A DNA stretch of 15,398 bases from Anaerolineae bacterium (GCA_016928755.1 JAFGKB010000143.1:1-15398); one strand, 5' to 3'; shown: positions 1 through 6,880, numbered from the stretch's first letter. Notes: generated by a model from the letters alone, not told the origin. A program made the numbers and translations.

Positions 1-325
1 CGCTGACCACAGCCCCCAGTGTAAGTCCCAACACCAGTCGAATCCAGAGGGTATTGACTTTACGCTTGCGATAGGCCACATAGCCGGTGCGGGGATAGGT
101 CAACCGCTCTTTGAGGACTCGGATAAGGATGCGCACCCCTACCGCGAGGAGGAGCAGGAATGCAATTGTGATAACTGAGGCCAACAGGCTTTGAAAGAGC
201 AGGTCTTTTATATAGATCAAGACGCCGACGATGACAAAAGTTACCCCGCCGAGGATTTCGGCCAGGCCATCGGTGTACCAATAACGGTATGCGCGTTGTT
301 GCGCTTGTTTTACATCCGTATCCAT
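1..325 (-). CDS. Hypothetical membrane protein, C-terminus cut off by the window edge
   Basis: The reading frame is open from an ATG at 325-323 to the window edge, giving 108 residues with no stop, so the gene is partial at its 3' end. The start is supported by an AAAGGAG Shine-Dalgarno at about 333-339. The soluble N-terminus is rich in Q, R and Y (DTDVKQAQQRAYRYWYTDGL). Two hydrophobic segments follow at about residues 21-40 and 43-68, then a basic stretch containing the motif LTYPRTGYVAYR at about 75-86, and a third hydrophobic segment begins at about 95. It is therefore probably an integral membrane protein with at least three helices. I do not recognise a functional family and assign no function. 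It is transcribed divergently from the kinase operon, from a consensus promoter with an adjacent tandem operator, so expression is probably tightly controlled. Confidence 0.8.
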   Translation of the reverse strand, partial: MDTDVKQAQQRAYRYWYTDGLAEILGGVTFVIVGVLIYIKDLLFQSLLASVITIAFLLLLAVGVRILIRVLKERLTYPRTGYVAYRKRKVNTLWIRLVLGLTLGAVVS

Positions 326-337
326 TTTTAACTCCTT

Positions 338-378
338 TATATCTAAACCGGTTTACAGTATAAACCGGTTTAGATATA
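338..378. promoter_or_regulatory. Tandem palindromic operator (two copies of TAAACCGGTTTA)
   Basis: The 12-bp perfect palindrome TAAACCGGTTTA occurs at 344-355 and again at 361-372, 17 bp centre to centre. The whole block is an inverted repeat with 18-bp perfect arms (338-355 and 361-378) around CAGTA. It lies between the -10 box and the Shine-Dalgarno of the minus-strand membrane-protein gene, with the outer copy at the predicted start of transcription. That placement suits a repressor. An even palindrome with a central CG step is typical of LacI-type operators, but other families bind similar sites and no regulator gene is visible here. Confidence 0.75.
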
Positions 379-406
379 TTATAGAGGCTAGGAAAGGGAT
401 TGTCAA
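378..406 (-). promoter_or_regulatory. Consensus sigma-70-type promoter for the leftmost gene
   Basis: Read on the minus strand, TTGACA (406-401) is followed by a 17-bp spacer and TATAAT (383-378). Both hexamers match the housekeeping consensus perfectly. Transcription would start near 371, within the tandem operator, leaving a 5' UTR of about 45 nt before the ATG at 325. Confidence 0.85.
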
Positions 407-421
407 GGGATAAAACAGGCC

Positions 422-436
422 AGACTACAAAAGTCT
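422..436. promoter_or_regulatory. Operator-like motif, copy 1 (AGACT-N5-AGTCT)
   Basis: AGACTACAAAAGTCT is a hyphenated palindrome with 5-bp arms around ACAAA. It is centred about 58 bp upstream of the predicted minus-strand transcription start. The same sequence recurs, inverted, at 506-518 and 540-552, which argues for a shared DNA-binding regulator of this divergent region. Confidence 0.6.
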
Positions 437-503
437 TAATAGATGCTGGCATAGCATAAAGTTTAGTCTGATGTTCAGGGCATGGCTAAAGCGATGGTTA
501 ACT

Positions 504-520
504 AAGACTTTTGTAGTCTT
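504..520. promoter_or_regulatory. Operator-like motif, copy 2 (AAGACT-N5-AGTCTT)
   Basis: This is the most complete copy, with 6-bp perfect arms around TTTGT. It is centred at 512, about 69 bp upstream of the predicted start of the kinase transcript and 34 bp (roughly three helical turns) upstream of copy 3. Confidence 0.6.
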
Positions 521-521
521 G

Positions 522-539
522 GGGTGTGTTAACACACCC
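522..539. repeat. 18-bp perfect palindrome
   Basis: GGGTGTGTTAACACACCC equals its own reverse complement and sits exactly between copies 2 and 3 of the GACT-N5-AGTC motif. It could be the binding site of a second dimeric regulator. A role as terminator is unlikely because no T-run follows on either strand. Confidence 0.6.
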
Positions 540-552
540 GACTTTTGTAGTC
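540..552. promoter_or_regulatory. Operator-like motif, copy 3, overlapping the -35 box
   Basis: GACTTTTGTAGTC repeats the core of copies 1 and 2. It covers the -35 hexamer (545-550) of the kinase promoter. That hexamer matches the consensus poorly, so either activation by a bound regulator touching RNA polymerase or repression by occlusion is possible. Confidence 0.6.
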
Positions 553-573
553 TGGTTGAAACTTTGTTATAAT
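545..573 (+). promoter_or_regulatory. Promoter of the kinase/regulator operon
   Basis: TATAAT (568-573) is a perfect -10 box. At 17 bp upstream the -35 position holds TTGTAG (545-550), a weak match buried in operator copy 3. Transcription would start near 581, giving a 5' UTR of about 35 nt before the ATG at 616. A strong -10 with a weak -35 overlapped by a binding motif is typical of activator-dependent promoters. Confidence 0.6.
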
Positions 574-615
574 AGCTTTGGTTACTGCGAAAGACTCTAC
601 ACGGAAGGAAGATTT

Positions 616-3600
616 ATGGATAAAGTCCACACATTGCTCTCGACAAAAACCCCAGGGGTTTTATGTCTTGATGATACCAGGATAGCCATTCTGAATATAG
701 AAACTGGCTTTTGGGAGCTACGTGACCAACTGGAATCGTGGATTGGGAGACAAATGACGCAGACTATCCTACAACAGACTGGCATTAGAGGAGGCTTGGC
801 TCTAGCGAATGTGCTGTTGGAAAGTGTCCCCCAAGGAACACCAGACCAGGCTCTACAAATCTGCCTGGACAGTTACCAGGCAATGGGTTCCGGGCAATTC
901 AAGGTTATAGAGTCACAGTGGCCCCTGGGTTATGTAAAAATCGCAGCAACAGACGCCTTCGAAGCTTGGGCCGCGCAGCAGAAGAACTACACACACACGG
1001 AACCCTTATGCGCTTACACAAGTGGCACACTGTTAGGTTTTGTAAAGGCGATCAGTGGCGTTGAGGCATTACACTGTATTGAGCACAGTTGCCAAGCATT
1101 AGGAGCAGAGACTTGCATCTTTGAGATACGCACAGGAGATAAAACGGAGACAAGAATTCTCCCACCAGCCGACAATCCGGCGCAACTCCTAGATAGTATT
1201 ACAGTCAGCGCTACAGCAAGGGTCTTGGCTCACCAGGCACTAGAACAAACCTTCGATACACTGCGCAAACGAGAGGAACGCCTGGCCTTAGCAATGCAGG
1301 CAACTAACGACGGCATATGGGATTGGGATATTGCGAATAATAGCGTTTACTTTTCAAGTCGCTGGAAGGCAATGCTTGGCTATCAAAAGTATGAACTAGA
1401 GGATAGATTTGAAACCTGGCTAGAGCGTATGCATCCAGACGATATAGAGACAGCTACCGCAGCACTCCGTGGCTATCTGTGCGGGGAGAGTCCTCAATTT
1501 GAGGTCGAGCATCGCTTGCGCCACAAGGACGGGAGCTATCGCTGGATACTCACGCGCGGGATGCTGATAAAGGATGAAAACGGCGCGAGTTACCAGACGC
1601 CATTAGGGATAACAACTGCGAACCGTGTCATAGGTTCACACACCGATATTACCGCCCGGAAACGTTCCGAGGAAGCCATCCGGGAGCTTATGGGATTGCA
1701 ACGGTTAATCACGACGATTTCCACGAATTTTATTAACCTGTCCCCTGATGAGGTAGATGATGGGATCAACAAGGCATTGGCAACCATCGGAGAATTTACC
1801 AATGTGGACCGCAGCTATGTCTTCTTGTATTCAGATGATAAGACCTTGATGAATTGTACCCATGAATGGTGCGCGCCCCAAATAGAGGCCCATATCCACC
1901 GGTTAAAAGATATGCCTACGGAGGATTTATCATGGTCGAATGCCAAAATCCTCAATGGCGAAACCCTGCATATCCCTAGCGTGTCTAATTTACCCGCAGA
2001 GGCAGCGGCTGAAAAGGAGGAGTTCAGGTTCCAGGGAACCCAATCACTGATGGTCGTCCCGATGGTTTACCAAGGCTCGGTTATTGGATTCCTGGGCTTT
2101 GATGCTGTGCGGGCTGCGAAAAACTGGTCAGAACAAGCGCGGATGCTGCTGCAATCGGTGAGCGATGTCTTTGTCAATGCATTGGAACATAAGAGAGCAC
2201 AGACGATCCAGGCGGGGCAACAGCAATTCCTGGAACTACTGGCTACAGGAGGTGCTTCTACCGAGACACTCAAAGCCCTAATTCGCATTATTGAGGAGCA
2301 ATCCCCAGGTATGTTAGGCCTGATACTGCTGCTGGATGAAGACGGCAAGCACTTACATTATGGGGCTGCGGTGCGATTACCGGAAGAATACGCGCTCTCT
2401 GTTGAAGGATTGGAAATTGGACCATTGGTAGGCTCCTGTGGCACGGCATGTTATCTTAAACAACGGGTGATTGTCGAGAATATTGAGACGGACCCACGCT
2501 GGGCAGGGTTGCGCGATTTGGCACTTAAGTATAACTTGCGGGCATGTTGGTCCGAACCGGTACTCTCCTCTACAGGAGAAGTGATCGGAACATTCGCGAT
2601 GTATTACCAATACCCACGGTATCCGACCGAGGCGGAACTCCACACTATCGAAGTTGCAGCACACCTGGCCGGGGTCGCTATCGAACACAAACAATCGCAA
2701 GATGAGCTGCGGCGCGCTAATCTATTGCTGGAACAACGGGTTATTGAACGCACACGCGAGATAGAACGTCGCCGGCAAGCGGCGGAGGGGCTTAAGGAGA
2801 TTTTGACCTATCTGAATTCCAGCCGCCCCCGGGATGAGATATTGGATTATATTGCGATGCAAGCGTGCCGGTTGATGAATGCGGATGCCAGTGTTATCCA
2901 CCACATTGATACACGTAGGGCGAAAGCTACCATTGAGGCAAGTTGTGGGATTAGCCCGGAAGAACCGAAACCGGAGACGAAGATCTACAATGGCTATGCT
3001 CACCGGGCAATATCACAGCGCAGGCCATATTCTATACCCGATATAGAGGCTTATATTGCGATTTTGGAGACACCTGAAAGCGCGGCACTGGACGCGGATG
3101 AACGTGAATGGCGAGGGGCGATGGCCGAGGATGGGCCGCAGTTTAAGGCACTGCTGACTGTCCCGTTGTCGGTTAATAATCAGATTTACGGTGATCTTAC
3201 TTTTTACTACACCACAAAACAGGATTTTACAGAGGAAAGCATACAATTGGGCGTCACGCTAGGGAATCAGGCATCCTTGGCGATAGAAAACACCCGTCTT
3301 TATACCCAGGTGCAGCGACGAGCAGACGAAGGCCAAACCCTTCTCAATGTGCAACGGGCTATTACCAGTGACCTCTCCCTGGATGGAGTTTTGCAGATGA
3401 TTGCAGAAGAGGCCAAGCGACTGACAGGAGTGAAGCGGGCAATTGTATTACTGGTGGACGAGAATAAGGAGAAACTGATTGTAAGGGTCGTCGCCGGTGA
3501 GGATCGTCCGGATTTACTGGGGCAATGGCTTTCTGTTGAGGGATCGGTAAGTGGCAGGAGTATGTTGGAAGGGAAACCCGTACTGATTACGGATATGAAA

Positions 3601-5028
3601 GCCGACCCAAGGGCGGATGCAGAGACCGCAGCAAAAACACGTTTCCGGTCCCAAATCAGTGTCCCGCTGATCTCACCTTCCGGGCCATTGGGTATTATCA
3701 CGGTCAGTGACCCGGCACCCCGTAAACTGAACACTGATGATGTCCGGGTACTAACAATGTTAGCCTCAAGTGCCGTTATAGGATTGGAGAATGCGCGCCT
3801 CTATGAGGAAGAGCAAATGCGGCACGAAGAGTCCGAAAAGCGGCGACGCATCGCGGAAGGGTTACAGGACATACTGGCAGTCCTGAACTCCAGCAGCGCA
3901 TTTGATGAAATCCTGGATTACACCGTTTACCAGGCCAGCCAACTTCTAGGGGCAGATGCCGGGGTTATCTACCGGGCACATGAGCACCAACAAACCATTA
4001 CTATCGAAGGCACTAGCCGGGCACCAGGAGAACTCATGGAACTGGGGCCGCTAGGCAATTATATGGAAGGCGTCAATCGTAGTCTTATACGCCGCCAACC
4101 TTACGCGGTAGGGAATCTAACCACCGAAATCACGACTGACCTCCCCCAGAGCGTCGATAGCCTCGACTCTAGCCTGGTAGAATGGAAACGCATTATACGC
4201 AAGTATTACAGGGCTTATATGGCGATTCCGTTAATCATCAAAGACGATTTATACGGGGCCTTGGTGCTCTACTATAGAGAGGAACAGAAATTCACGGAAG
4301 AAGATATAAGCTTGGGGATGGCATTGGGGGGACAAGTCGCGATGGCTATTGAAAATGCCCGGTTGCGCGAGCAGGCTGAGGAAATAGCAGTCGCAACGGA
4401 GCGCAATCGTCTGGCCCGCGATTTGCATGATGCCGTCAGCCAGACCTTATTTTCCGCCAGTATTATCGCCGATGTCCTACCCCGTATCTGGGATCGTGAT
4501 GAGGAAGAGGCCCGGCGACGGCTCAATGAGTTACGCGAGCTTACACGGGGAGCACTGGCAGAGATGCGAATGTTGTTAGTCGAGCTACGGCCCTCAGCTT
4601 TAGTGGAAGCAGAATTTCCAGAGTTGCTGCGACAACTGACAGAGGCATTTATCGGGAAAACACGGATTCCCGTGACCTTAACGATTAACGGGGACTGCGA
4701 TTTCCCGGCAGATATCAAAGTAACCCTCTACCGGATAGCACAGGAAGCCCTTAACAATATCGCGAAGCATGCCTCGGCAACAGAAGTATGTGTATGTCTG
4801 GACTGCCAACCGGAACAGATAAAACTGCACATTCTGGACAACGGGCGAGGGTTTAGCCCTCAGGACATCCCCCCGAATCACTTTGGGTTAAACATTATGC
4901 AAGAACGCGCCGGTAATATTGACGCAACCCTGACTGTAGCCAGCCAGGTAGGAGAAGGGACCCAAATAGTCTTTATATGGCCTAACAAAGCAGGAGGAGA
5001 TAATGATAGCAGCATCAGAACCCATTAA
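616..5028 (+). CDS. Multi-sensor histidine kinase, V4R-PAS-(GAF)5-HisKA_3-HATPase
   Basis: A 1470-residue cytoplasmic sensor kinase with no signal peptide or membrane helix. The ATG at 616 has an AAGGAAG ribosome site just upstream. The frame stays open back to 526, but that extension lies inside the promoter. Domains in order, approximately: V4R/4-vinyl-reductase-type ligand domain (110-195, with Cys154, Cys159 and Cys167); PAS with PAC (218-350); GAF1 (358-528); GAF2 (532-693); coiled coil (696-730); GAF3 (730-900); GAF4 (903-1060); GAF5 (1084-1258); HisKA_3 with the phospho-acceptor His1271 in ARDLHDAVSQ; and HATPase_c with the N-box around Asn1380, DNGRGF at 1408 and a GLNIMQERA G2 box. 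The family autophosphorylates on His and passes phosphate to a NarL-type regulator. The partner is almost certainly the next gene, which overlaps this one by 26 bp. GAF3 and GAF5 resemble each other closely, suggesting internal duplication. The signals sensed are unknown. Confidence 0.93.
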   Translation: MDKVHTLLSTKTPGVLCLDDTRIAILNIETGFWELRDQLESWIGRQMTQTILQQTGIRGGLALANVLLESVPQGTPDQALQICLDSYQAMGSGQFKVIESQWPLGYVKIAATDAFEAWAAQQKNYTHTEPLCAYTSGTLLGFVKAISGVEALHCIEHSCQALGAETCIFEIRTGDKTETRILPPADNPAQLLDSITVSATARVLAHQALEQTFDTLRKREERLALAMQATNDGIWDWDIANNSVYFSSRWKAMLGYQKYELEDRFETWLERMHPDDIETATAALRGYLCGESPQFEVEHRLRHKDGSYRWILTRGMLIKDENGASYQTPLGITTANRVIGSHTDITARKRSEEAIRELMGLQRLITTISTNFINLSPDEVDDGINKALATIGEFTNVDRSYVFLYSDDKTLMNCTHEWCAPQIEAHIHRLKDMPTEDLSWSNAKILNGETLHIPSVSNLPAEAAAEKEEFRFQGTQSLMVVPMVYQGSVIGFLGFDAVRAAKNWSEQARMLLQSVSDVFVNALEHKRAQTIQAGQQQFLELLATGGASTETLKALIRIIEEQSPGMLGLILLLDEDGKHLHYGAAVRLPEEYALSVEGLEIGPLVGSCGTACYLKQRVIVENIETDPRWAGLRDLALKYNLRACWSEPVLSSTGEVIGTFAMYYQYPRYPTEAELHTIEVAAHLAGVAIEHKQSQDELRRANLLLEQRVIERTREIERRRQAAEGLKEILTYLNSSRPRDEILDYIAMQACRLMNADASVIHHIDTRRAKATIEASCGISPEEPKPETKIYNGYAHRAISQRRPYSIPDIEAYIAILETPESAALDADEREWRGAMAEDGPQFKALLTVPLSVNNQIYGDLTFYYTTKQDFTEESIQLGVTLGNQASLAIENTRLYTQVQRRADEGQTLLNVQRAITSDLSLDGVLQMIAEEAKRLTGVKRAIVLLVDENKEKLIVRVVAGEDRPDLLGQWLSVEGSVSGRSMLEGKPVLITDMKADPRADAETAAKTRFRSQISVPLISPSGPLGIITVSDPAPRKLNTDDVRVLTMLASSAVIGLENARLYEEEQMRHEESEKRRRIAEGLQDILAVLNSSSAFDEILDYTVYQASQLLGADAGVIYRAHEHQQTITIEGTSRAPGELMELGPLGNYMEGVNRSLIRRQPYAVGNLTTEITTDLPQSVDSLDSSLVEWKRIIRKYYRAYMAIPLIIKDDLYGALVLYYREEQKFTEEDISLGMALGGQVAMAIENARLREQAEEIAVATERNRLARDLHDAVSQTLFSASIIADVLPRIWDRDEEEARRRLNELRELTRGALAEMRMLLVELRPSALVEAEFPELLRQLTEAFIGKTRIPVTLTINGDCDFPADIKVTLYRIAQEALNNIAKHASATEVCVCLDCQPEQIKLHILDNGRGFSPQDIPPNHFGLNIMQERAGNIDATLTVASQVGEGTQIVFIWPNKAGGDNDSSIRTH

Positions 5029-5650
5029 GGTAGTGATAGTTGATGACCACGCAGTAGTACGCAGCGGATTAGGAGCATTCTTATTAGCCTTTGACGACCT
5101 GGAGCTGATCGGTGAAGCCAGTAATGGAGCAGAAGCGCTCCAACTCTGTGATAAGTTAAAGCCCGATGTCATACTTATGGATTTGGTAATGCCGGTTATG
5201 GATGGGGCAGCAGCCACCAGGGCTATCCGGGAACGCCATCCCGATATCCATATTTTGGCACTGACAAGTTTCAAGGAAGATGAATTAGTGCAAGGTGCAT
5301 TAGAGGCCGGAGCGATTGGCTATCTGCTAAAGAACCTGCCGGCGGATGAGTTGGCATCTGCTATCAGGGCTGCTTTTGCAGGGCGGCCCACTCTGGCACC
5401 AGAAGCTGCCGAGGTCCTGATCCACGCGGCAACGCACCGGGATAAAACGACGCAGATCGATCTGACGGACCGGGAACGGGAAGTCTTGACGCTTATGGTT
5501 GAGGGATTGAGCAACCCGCAGATCGCCGAGCAGTTATTTGTGAGCCGGTCAACAGTGAAATTCCATGTCAGTAATGTATTATCCAAATTGGGGGTTACCA
5601 GCCGCACCGAGGCGGTGGCTTTGGCATTGAAACACCGGTTGGTTAAGTAG
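5003..5650 (+). CDS. NarL/LuxR-family response regulator
   Basis: A 215-residue two-domain regulator. The receiver domain (about 8-125) has the acidic pair Asp14/Asp15, the phospho-acceptor Asp60 in ILMDLVMP, Thr88 and Lys110. The C-terminal LuxR-type helix-turn-helix (about 153-213) begins LTDREREVLTLMVEGLSN and contains the recognition segment SRSTVKFHVSNVLSKL. It is the partner class for HisKA_3 kinases. The ATG at 5003 lies inside the end of the kinase gene, behind AGGAGGAG at 4992-4999, implying translational coupling and matched stoichiometry. Phosphorylation should drive dimerisation and DNA binding. The GACT-N5-AGTC motifs upstream of the kinase are plausible autoregulatory targets, but that is inference. 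The transcript ends at the terminator about 60 bp downstream. Confidence 0.95.
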   Translation: MIAASEPIKVVIVDDHAVVRSGLGAFLLAFDDLELIGEASNGAEALQLCDKLKPDVILMDLVMPVMDGAAATRAIRERHPDIHILALTSFKEDELVQGALEAGAIGYLLKNLPADELASAIRAAFAGRPTLAPEAAEVLIHAATHRDKTTQIDLTDREREVLTLMVEGLSNPQIAEQLFVSRSTVKFHVSNVLSKLGVTSRTEAVALALKHRLVK

Positions 5651-5707
5651 TGAGAAAACAACCTCAACAACAATAAAACTGGCCTCTTGACCAGGAAGAA
5701 TCTCACC

Positions 5708-5740
5708 ACGTGCCCATTTTCTCTGGGCACGTTTTCTTTT
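5708..5740 (+). terminator. Intrinsic terminator of the kinase/regulator operon
   Basis: A 9-bp perfect stem ACGTGCCCA / TGGGCACGT (5708-5716 and 5724-5732) closes a 7-nt loop and runs straight into a T-rich tail, TTTCTTTT. It lies 57 bp after the response-regulator stop codon. Confidence 0.9.
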
Positions 5741-5743
5741 ACA

Positions 5744-5763
5744 CTGTTAATAAACATTAACAG
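5744..5763. promoter_or_regulatory. Inverted repeat upstream of the orphan receiver gene
   Basis: CTGTTAAT (5744-5751) and ATTAACAG (5756-5763) are perfect inverted arms around AAAC. The AT-rich 20-bp dyad lies between the preceding terminator and the receiver gene start, 19 bp before its ATG. This is an operator-like position. I see no convincing -35/-10 pair, so the promoter remains unplaced. Confidence 0.5.
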
Positions 5764-5782
5764 GTAAGGGGTTAAAGAGTTT

Positions 5783-6142
5783 ATGAACATACTGTTAGCC
5801 GATGATGAACAACGGGTACGTTCCGCATTACGCCTGATACTCCAACAAGAGACCAATCTAACGATTATGGGAGAAGTTAACAATGTCACCCAAATCTTAG
5901 ACTATACTGACGCCCAAATGCCGGATTTGGTGCTGTTAGATTGGGAATTACCAGGCGGAGGCGGGGCGAATGTGCTAACAGCGCTACGAATCGCAGAAGT
6001 ACCCCCGGCCGTTATTGCGCTGAGTGGCCGTCCGGAAGCTCTTACTGCGGCGCTAGAAGCCGGTGCGGATGCGACAGTGTGTAAAACAGAACCCCCTGAA
6101 TGTCTGTTAGCGGCTATTAAATCCTGTGCAGAAAAGAGATAA
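5783..6142 (+). CDS. Stand-alone receiver-domain response regulator
   Basis: A 119-residue protein consisting of one CheY-like receiver domain and nothing else. The phosphorylation pocket is complete: Asp7/Asp8 in LLADDEQ, acceptor Asp53 in LLDWELPGGG, Ser81 in the Thr/Ser switch position, and Lys101 in the CKTEP segment. Without an output domain it may act by protein-protein contact, as a phosphate sink, or as a phosphorelay intermediate. Its position just behind the kinase operon suggests the same kinase could phosphorylate it, but the intervening terminator means it is separately transcribed or depends on read-through. Ribosome-binding sequence is modest (AAAGAG at 5774-5779 or AAGGGG at 5766-5771). 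The specific pathway cannot be told from sequence. Confidence 0.88.
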   Translation: MNILLADDEQRVRSALRLILQQETNLTIMGEVNNVTQILDYTDAQMPDLVLLDWELPGGGGANVLTALRIAEVPPAVIALSGRPEALTAALEAGADATVCKTEPPECLLAAIKSCAEKR

Positions 6143-6166
6143 CGAGCTGACACAATCCAATGCTCC

Positions 6167-6225
6167 CAGGGGACTGCCAAGTCCCCTGTAACTAGCACAC
6201 GGTCACGGACTGCCAAGTCCGTGAC
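6167..6225. repeat. Pair of related hairpins with core GGACTGCCAAGTCC
   Basis: Two stem-loops stand 13 bp apart. The first is CAGGGGACT-GCCA-AGTCCCCTG (6167-6188, 9-bp perfect stem). The second is GTCACGGACT-GCCA-AGTCCGTGAC (6202-6225, 10-bp perfect stem). Both share the 14-base core GGACTGCCAAGTCC and the GCCA tetraloop, while the outer stem bases differ yet remain paired. That pattern of compensated change suggests selection on structure, or a dispersed REP-like palindromic family. No T-run follows, so they are not classic terminators. Confidence 0.7.
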
Positions 6226-6592
6226 GGGCAAGCCGGCACACTACTCCAGGGCATAAAAGACTGACAGCGAATTTTGTCACCTTAAACATAGAAGCACTTC
6301 ACTTGAAGAATACGCAAAGCATTATAGCATAAGGAGAGACTGAAGAACTGTAGCTTTTAAAATGAGAGCACACTTAACCATTAGACTTTTTTTCATTAAA
6401 TAAGGGGCGAGGTAGTTTCAGATTTTAAAATATTCCAGATTCTGTCAAGCGCATCATCTTCAAGCATGTTATCTTTCTGGGACAGCCTTACTTATATATA
6501 GACGGAAGAACAAGTGCTTAAGTTCTTCCGTAATTTTTAGAAGTGCGTTTATAAGCTGTAACATCTGGGACAGTTAACGCAGGAGCATATGC
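6226..6592. other. AT-rich intergenic region before the gat operon
   Basis: No credible protein gene is visible in this stretch. It holds a terminator-like stem-loop (6502-6531) and a 10-bp direct repeat TCTGGGACAG at 6476-6485 and 6564-6573 flanking that stem-loop. There is also an isolated AAGGAGAG at about 6331-6338 with no start codon at a usable distance. The promoter of gatC must lie here, but I could not place it: TATAAG at 6550-6555 is a possible -10 without a matching -35. No T-box signature (AGGGTGGNACCGCG-like) is present. Confidence 0.5.
6502..6538 (+). terminator. Terminator-like stem-loop upstream of gatC
   Basis: ACGGAAGAAC (6502-6511) pairs perfectly with GTTCTTCCGT (6522-6531) across a 10-nt loop, followed by AATTTTT. 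It could end transcripts entering from the left, or act as an attenuator in the gatC leader if the promoter lies upstream. The stem is AT-rich, so strength is uncertain. Confidence 0.55.
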
Positions 6593-6880
6593 GTGGCATT
6601 AAGCCGTGACGAAGTAGAATATATTGCCAAATTAGCCCGTCTTGCATTAGATGATGCGGCCCTGATGTGTTACCAGGAACAGCTCTCTAAGATTCTGGAT
6701 TACGCGACAAGTCTACAAACTGTAGCTACTGAGGACATTTCACCGGCAGCCATTATACATCCTTTACACAACGTGCTACGGGATGATGTTCCAACAGAGA
6801 CTTTAGAACGTGATGCCACCCTAAAAAACAGCCCGGTATCACAAAACAGTTGTTTTGTGGTGCCGTCACTACGGCCGTAA
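6593..6880 (+). CDS. gatC: Asp/Glu-tRNA amidotransferase subunit C
   Basis: A 95-residue small subunit of the GatCAB complex, which converts misacylated Glu-tRNA(Gln) or Asp-tRNA(Asn) to Gln-tRNA(Gln) or Asn-tRNA(Asn) in the cytoplasm. The family pattern is clear: the N-terminal LSRDEVEYIAKLARLAL helix, the Q-L-x-K-I-L-D-Y segment, and the HPLHNVLRDDVP motif that wraps around GatA. Length matches the family. The start is GTG at 6593 with AGGAG at 6581-6585; a nearby ATG at 6589 is out of frame. The stop codon TAA merges with the TAAGGAG ribosome site of gatA, so the two genes are translationally linked. Confidence 0.95.
   Translation: MALSRDEVEYIAKLARLALDDAALMCYQEQLSKILDYATSLQTVATEDISPAAIIHPLHNVLRDDVPTETLERDATLKNSPVSQNSCFVVPSLRP

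Noticed and set aside
60..452. A 130-codon minus-strand frame across the left promoter region
   Set aside because: It runs through the perfect promoter and operator and would be R/P-rich and unlike a protein family. The overlapping frame starting at 325 has a ribosome site and membrane-protein composition.
338..552. CRISPR-like or insertion-element end repeats in the left intergenic region
   Set aside because: Copies are short, in mixed orientation and irregularly spaced, with no cas or transposase gene; operators explain them better.
526..615. Thirty-codon N-terminal extension of the kinase
   Set aside because: It begins inside the palindrome and spans the -35 and -10 boxes. ATG 616 has the ribosome site and fits the predicted transcript start.
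4272..4718. Long minus-strand open frame inside the kinase gene (and similar ones at 3300-3734 and 12211-12846)
   Set aside because: These are Ser/Arg-rich reverse-strand frames opposite well-conserved domains, with no ribosome sites; they follow from the codon pattern of the real genes.
6364..6405. 13-codon plus-strand mini-ORF (MRAHLTIRLFFIK)
   Set aside because: No ribosome site at proper spacing and no structure linked to it; likely chance in AT-rich DNA.
6430..6452. Minus-strand promoter TTGACA-15-TAAAAT in the gatC upstream region
   Set aside because: Spacer is too short for a good promoter and no minus-strand gene follows.
6226..6592. T-box riboswitch controlling the gat operon
   Set aside because: The conserved T-box sequence and an antiterminator helix are not present.
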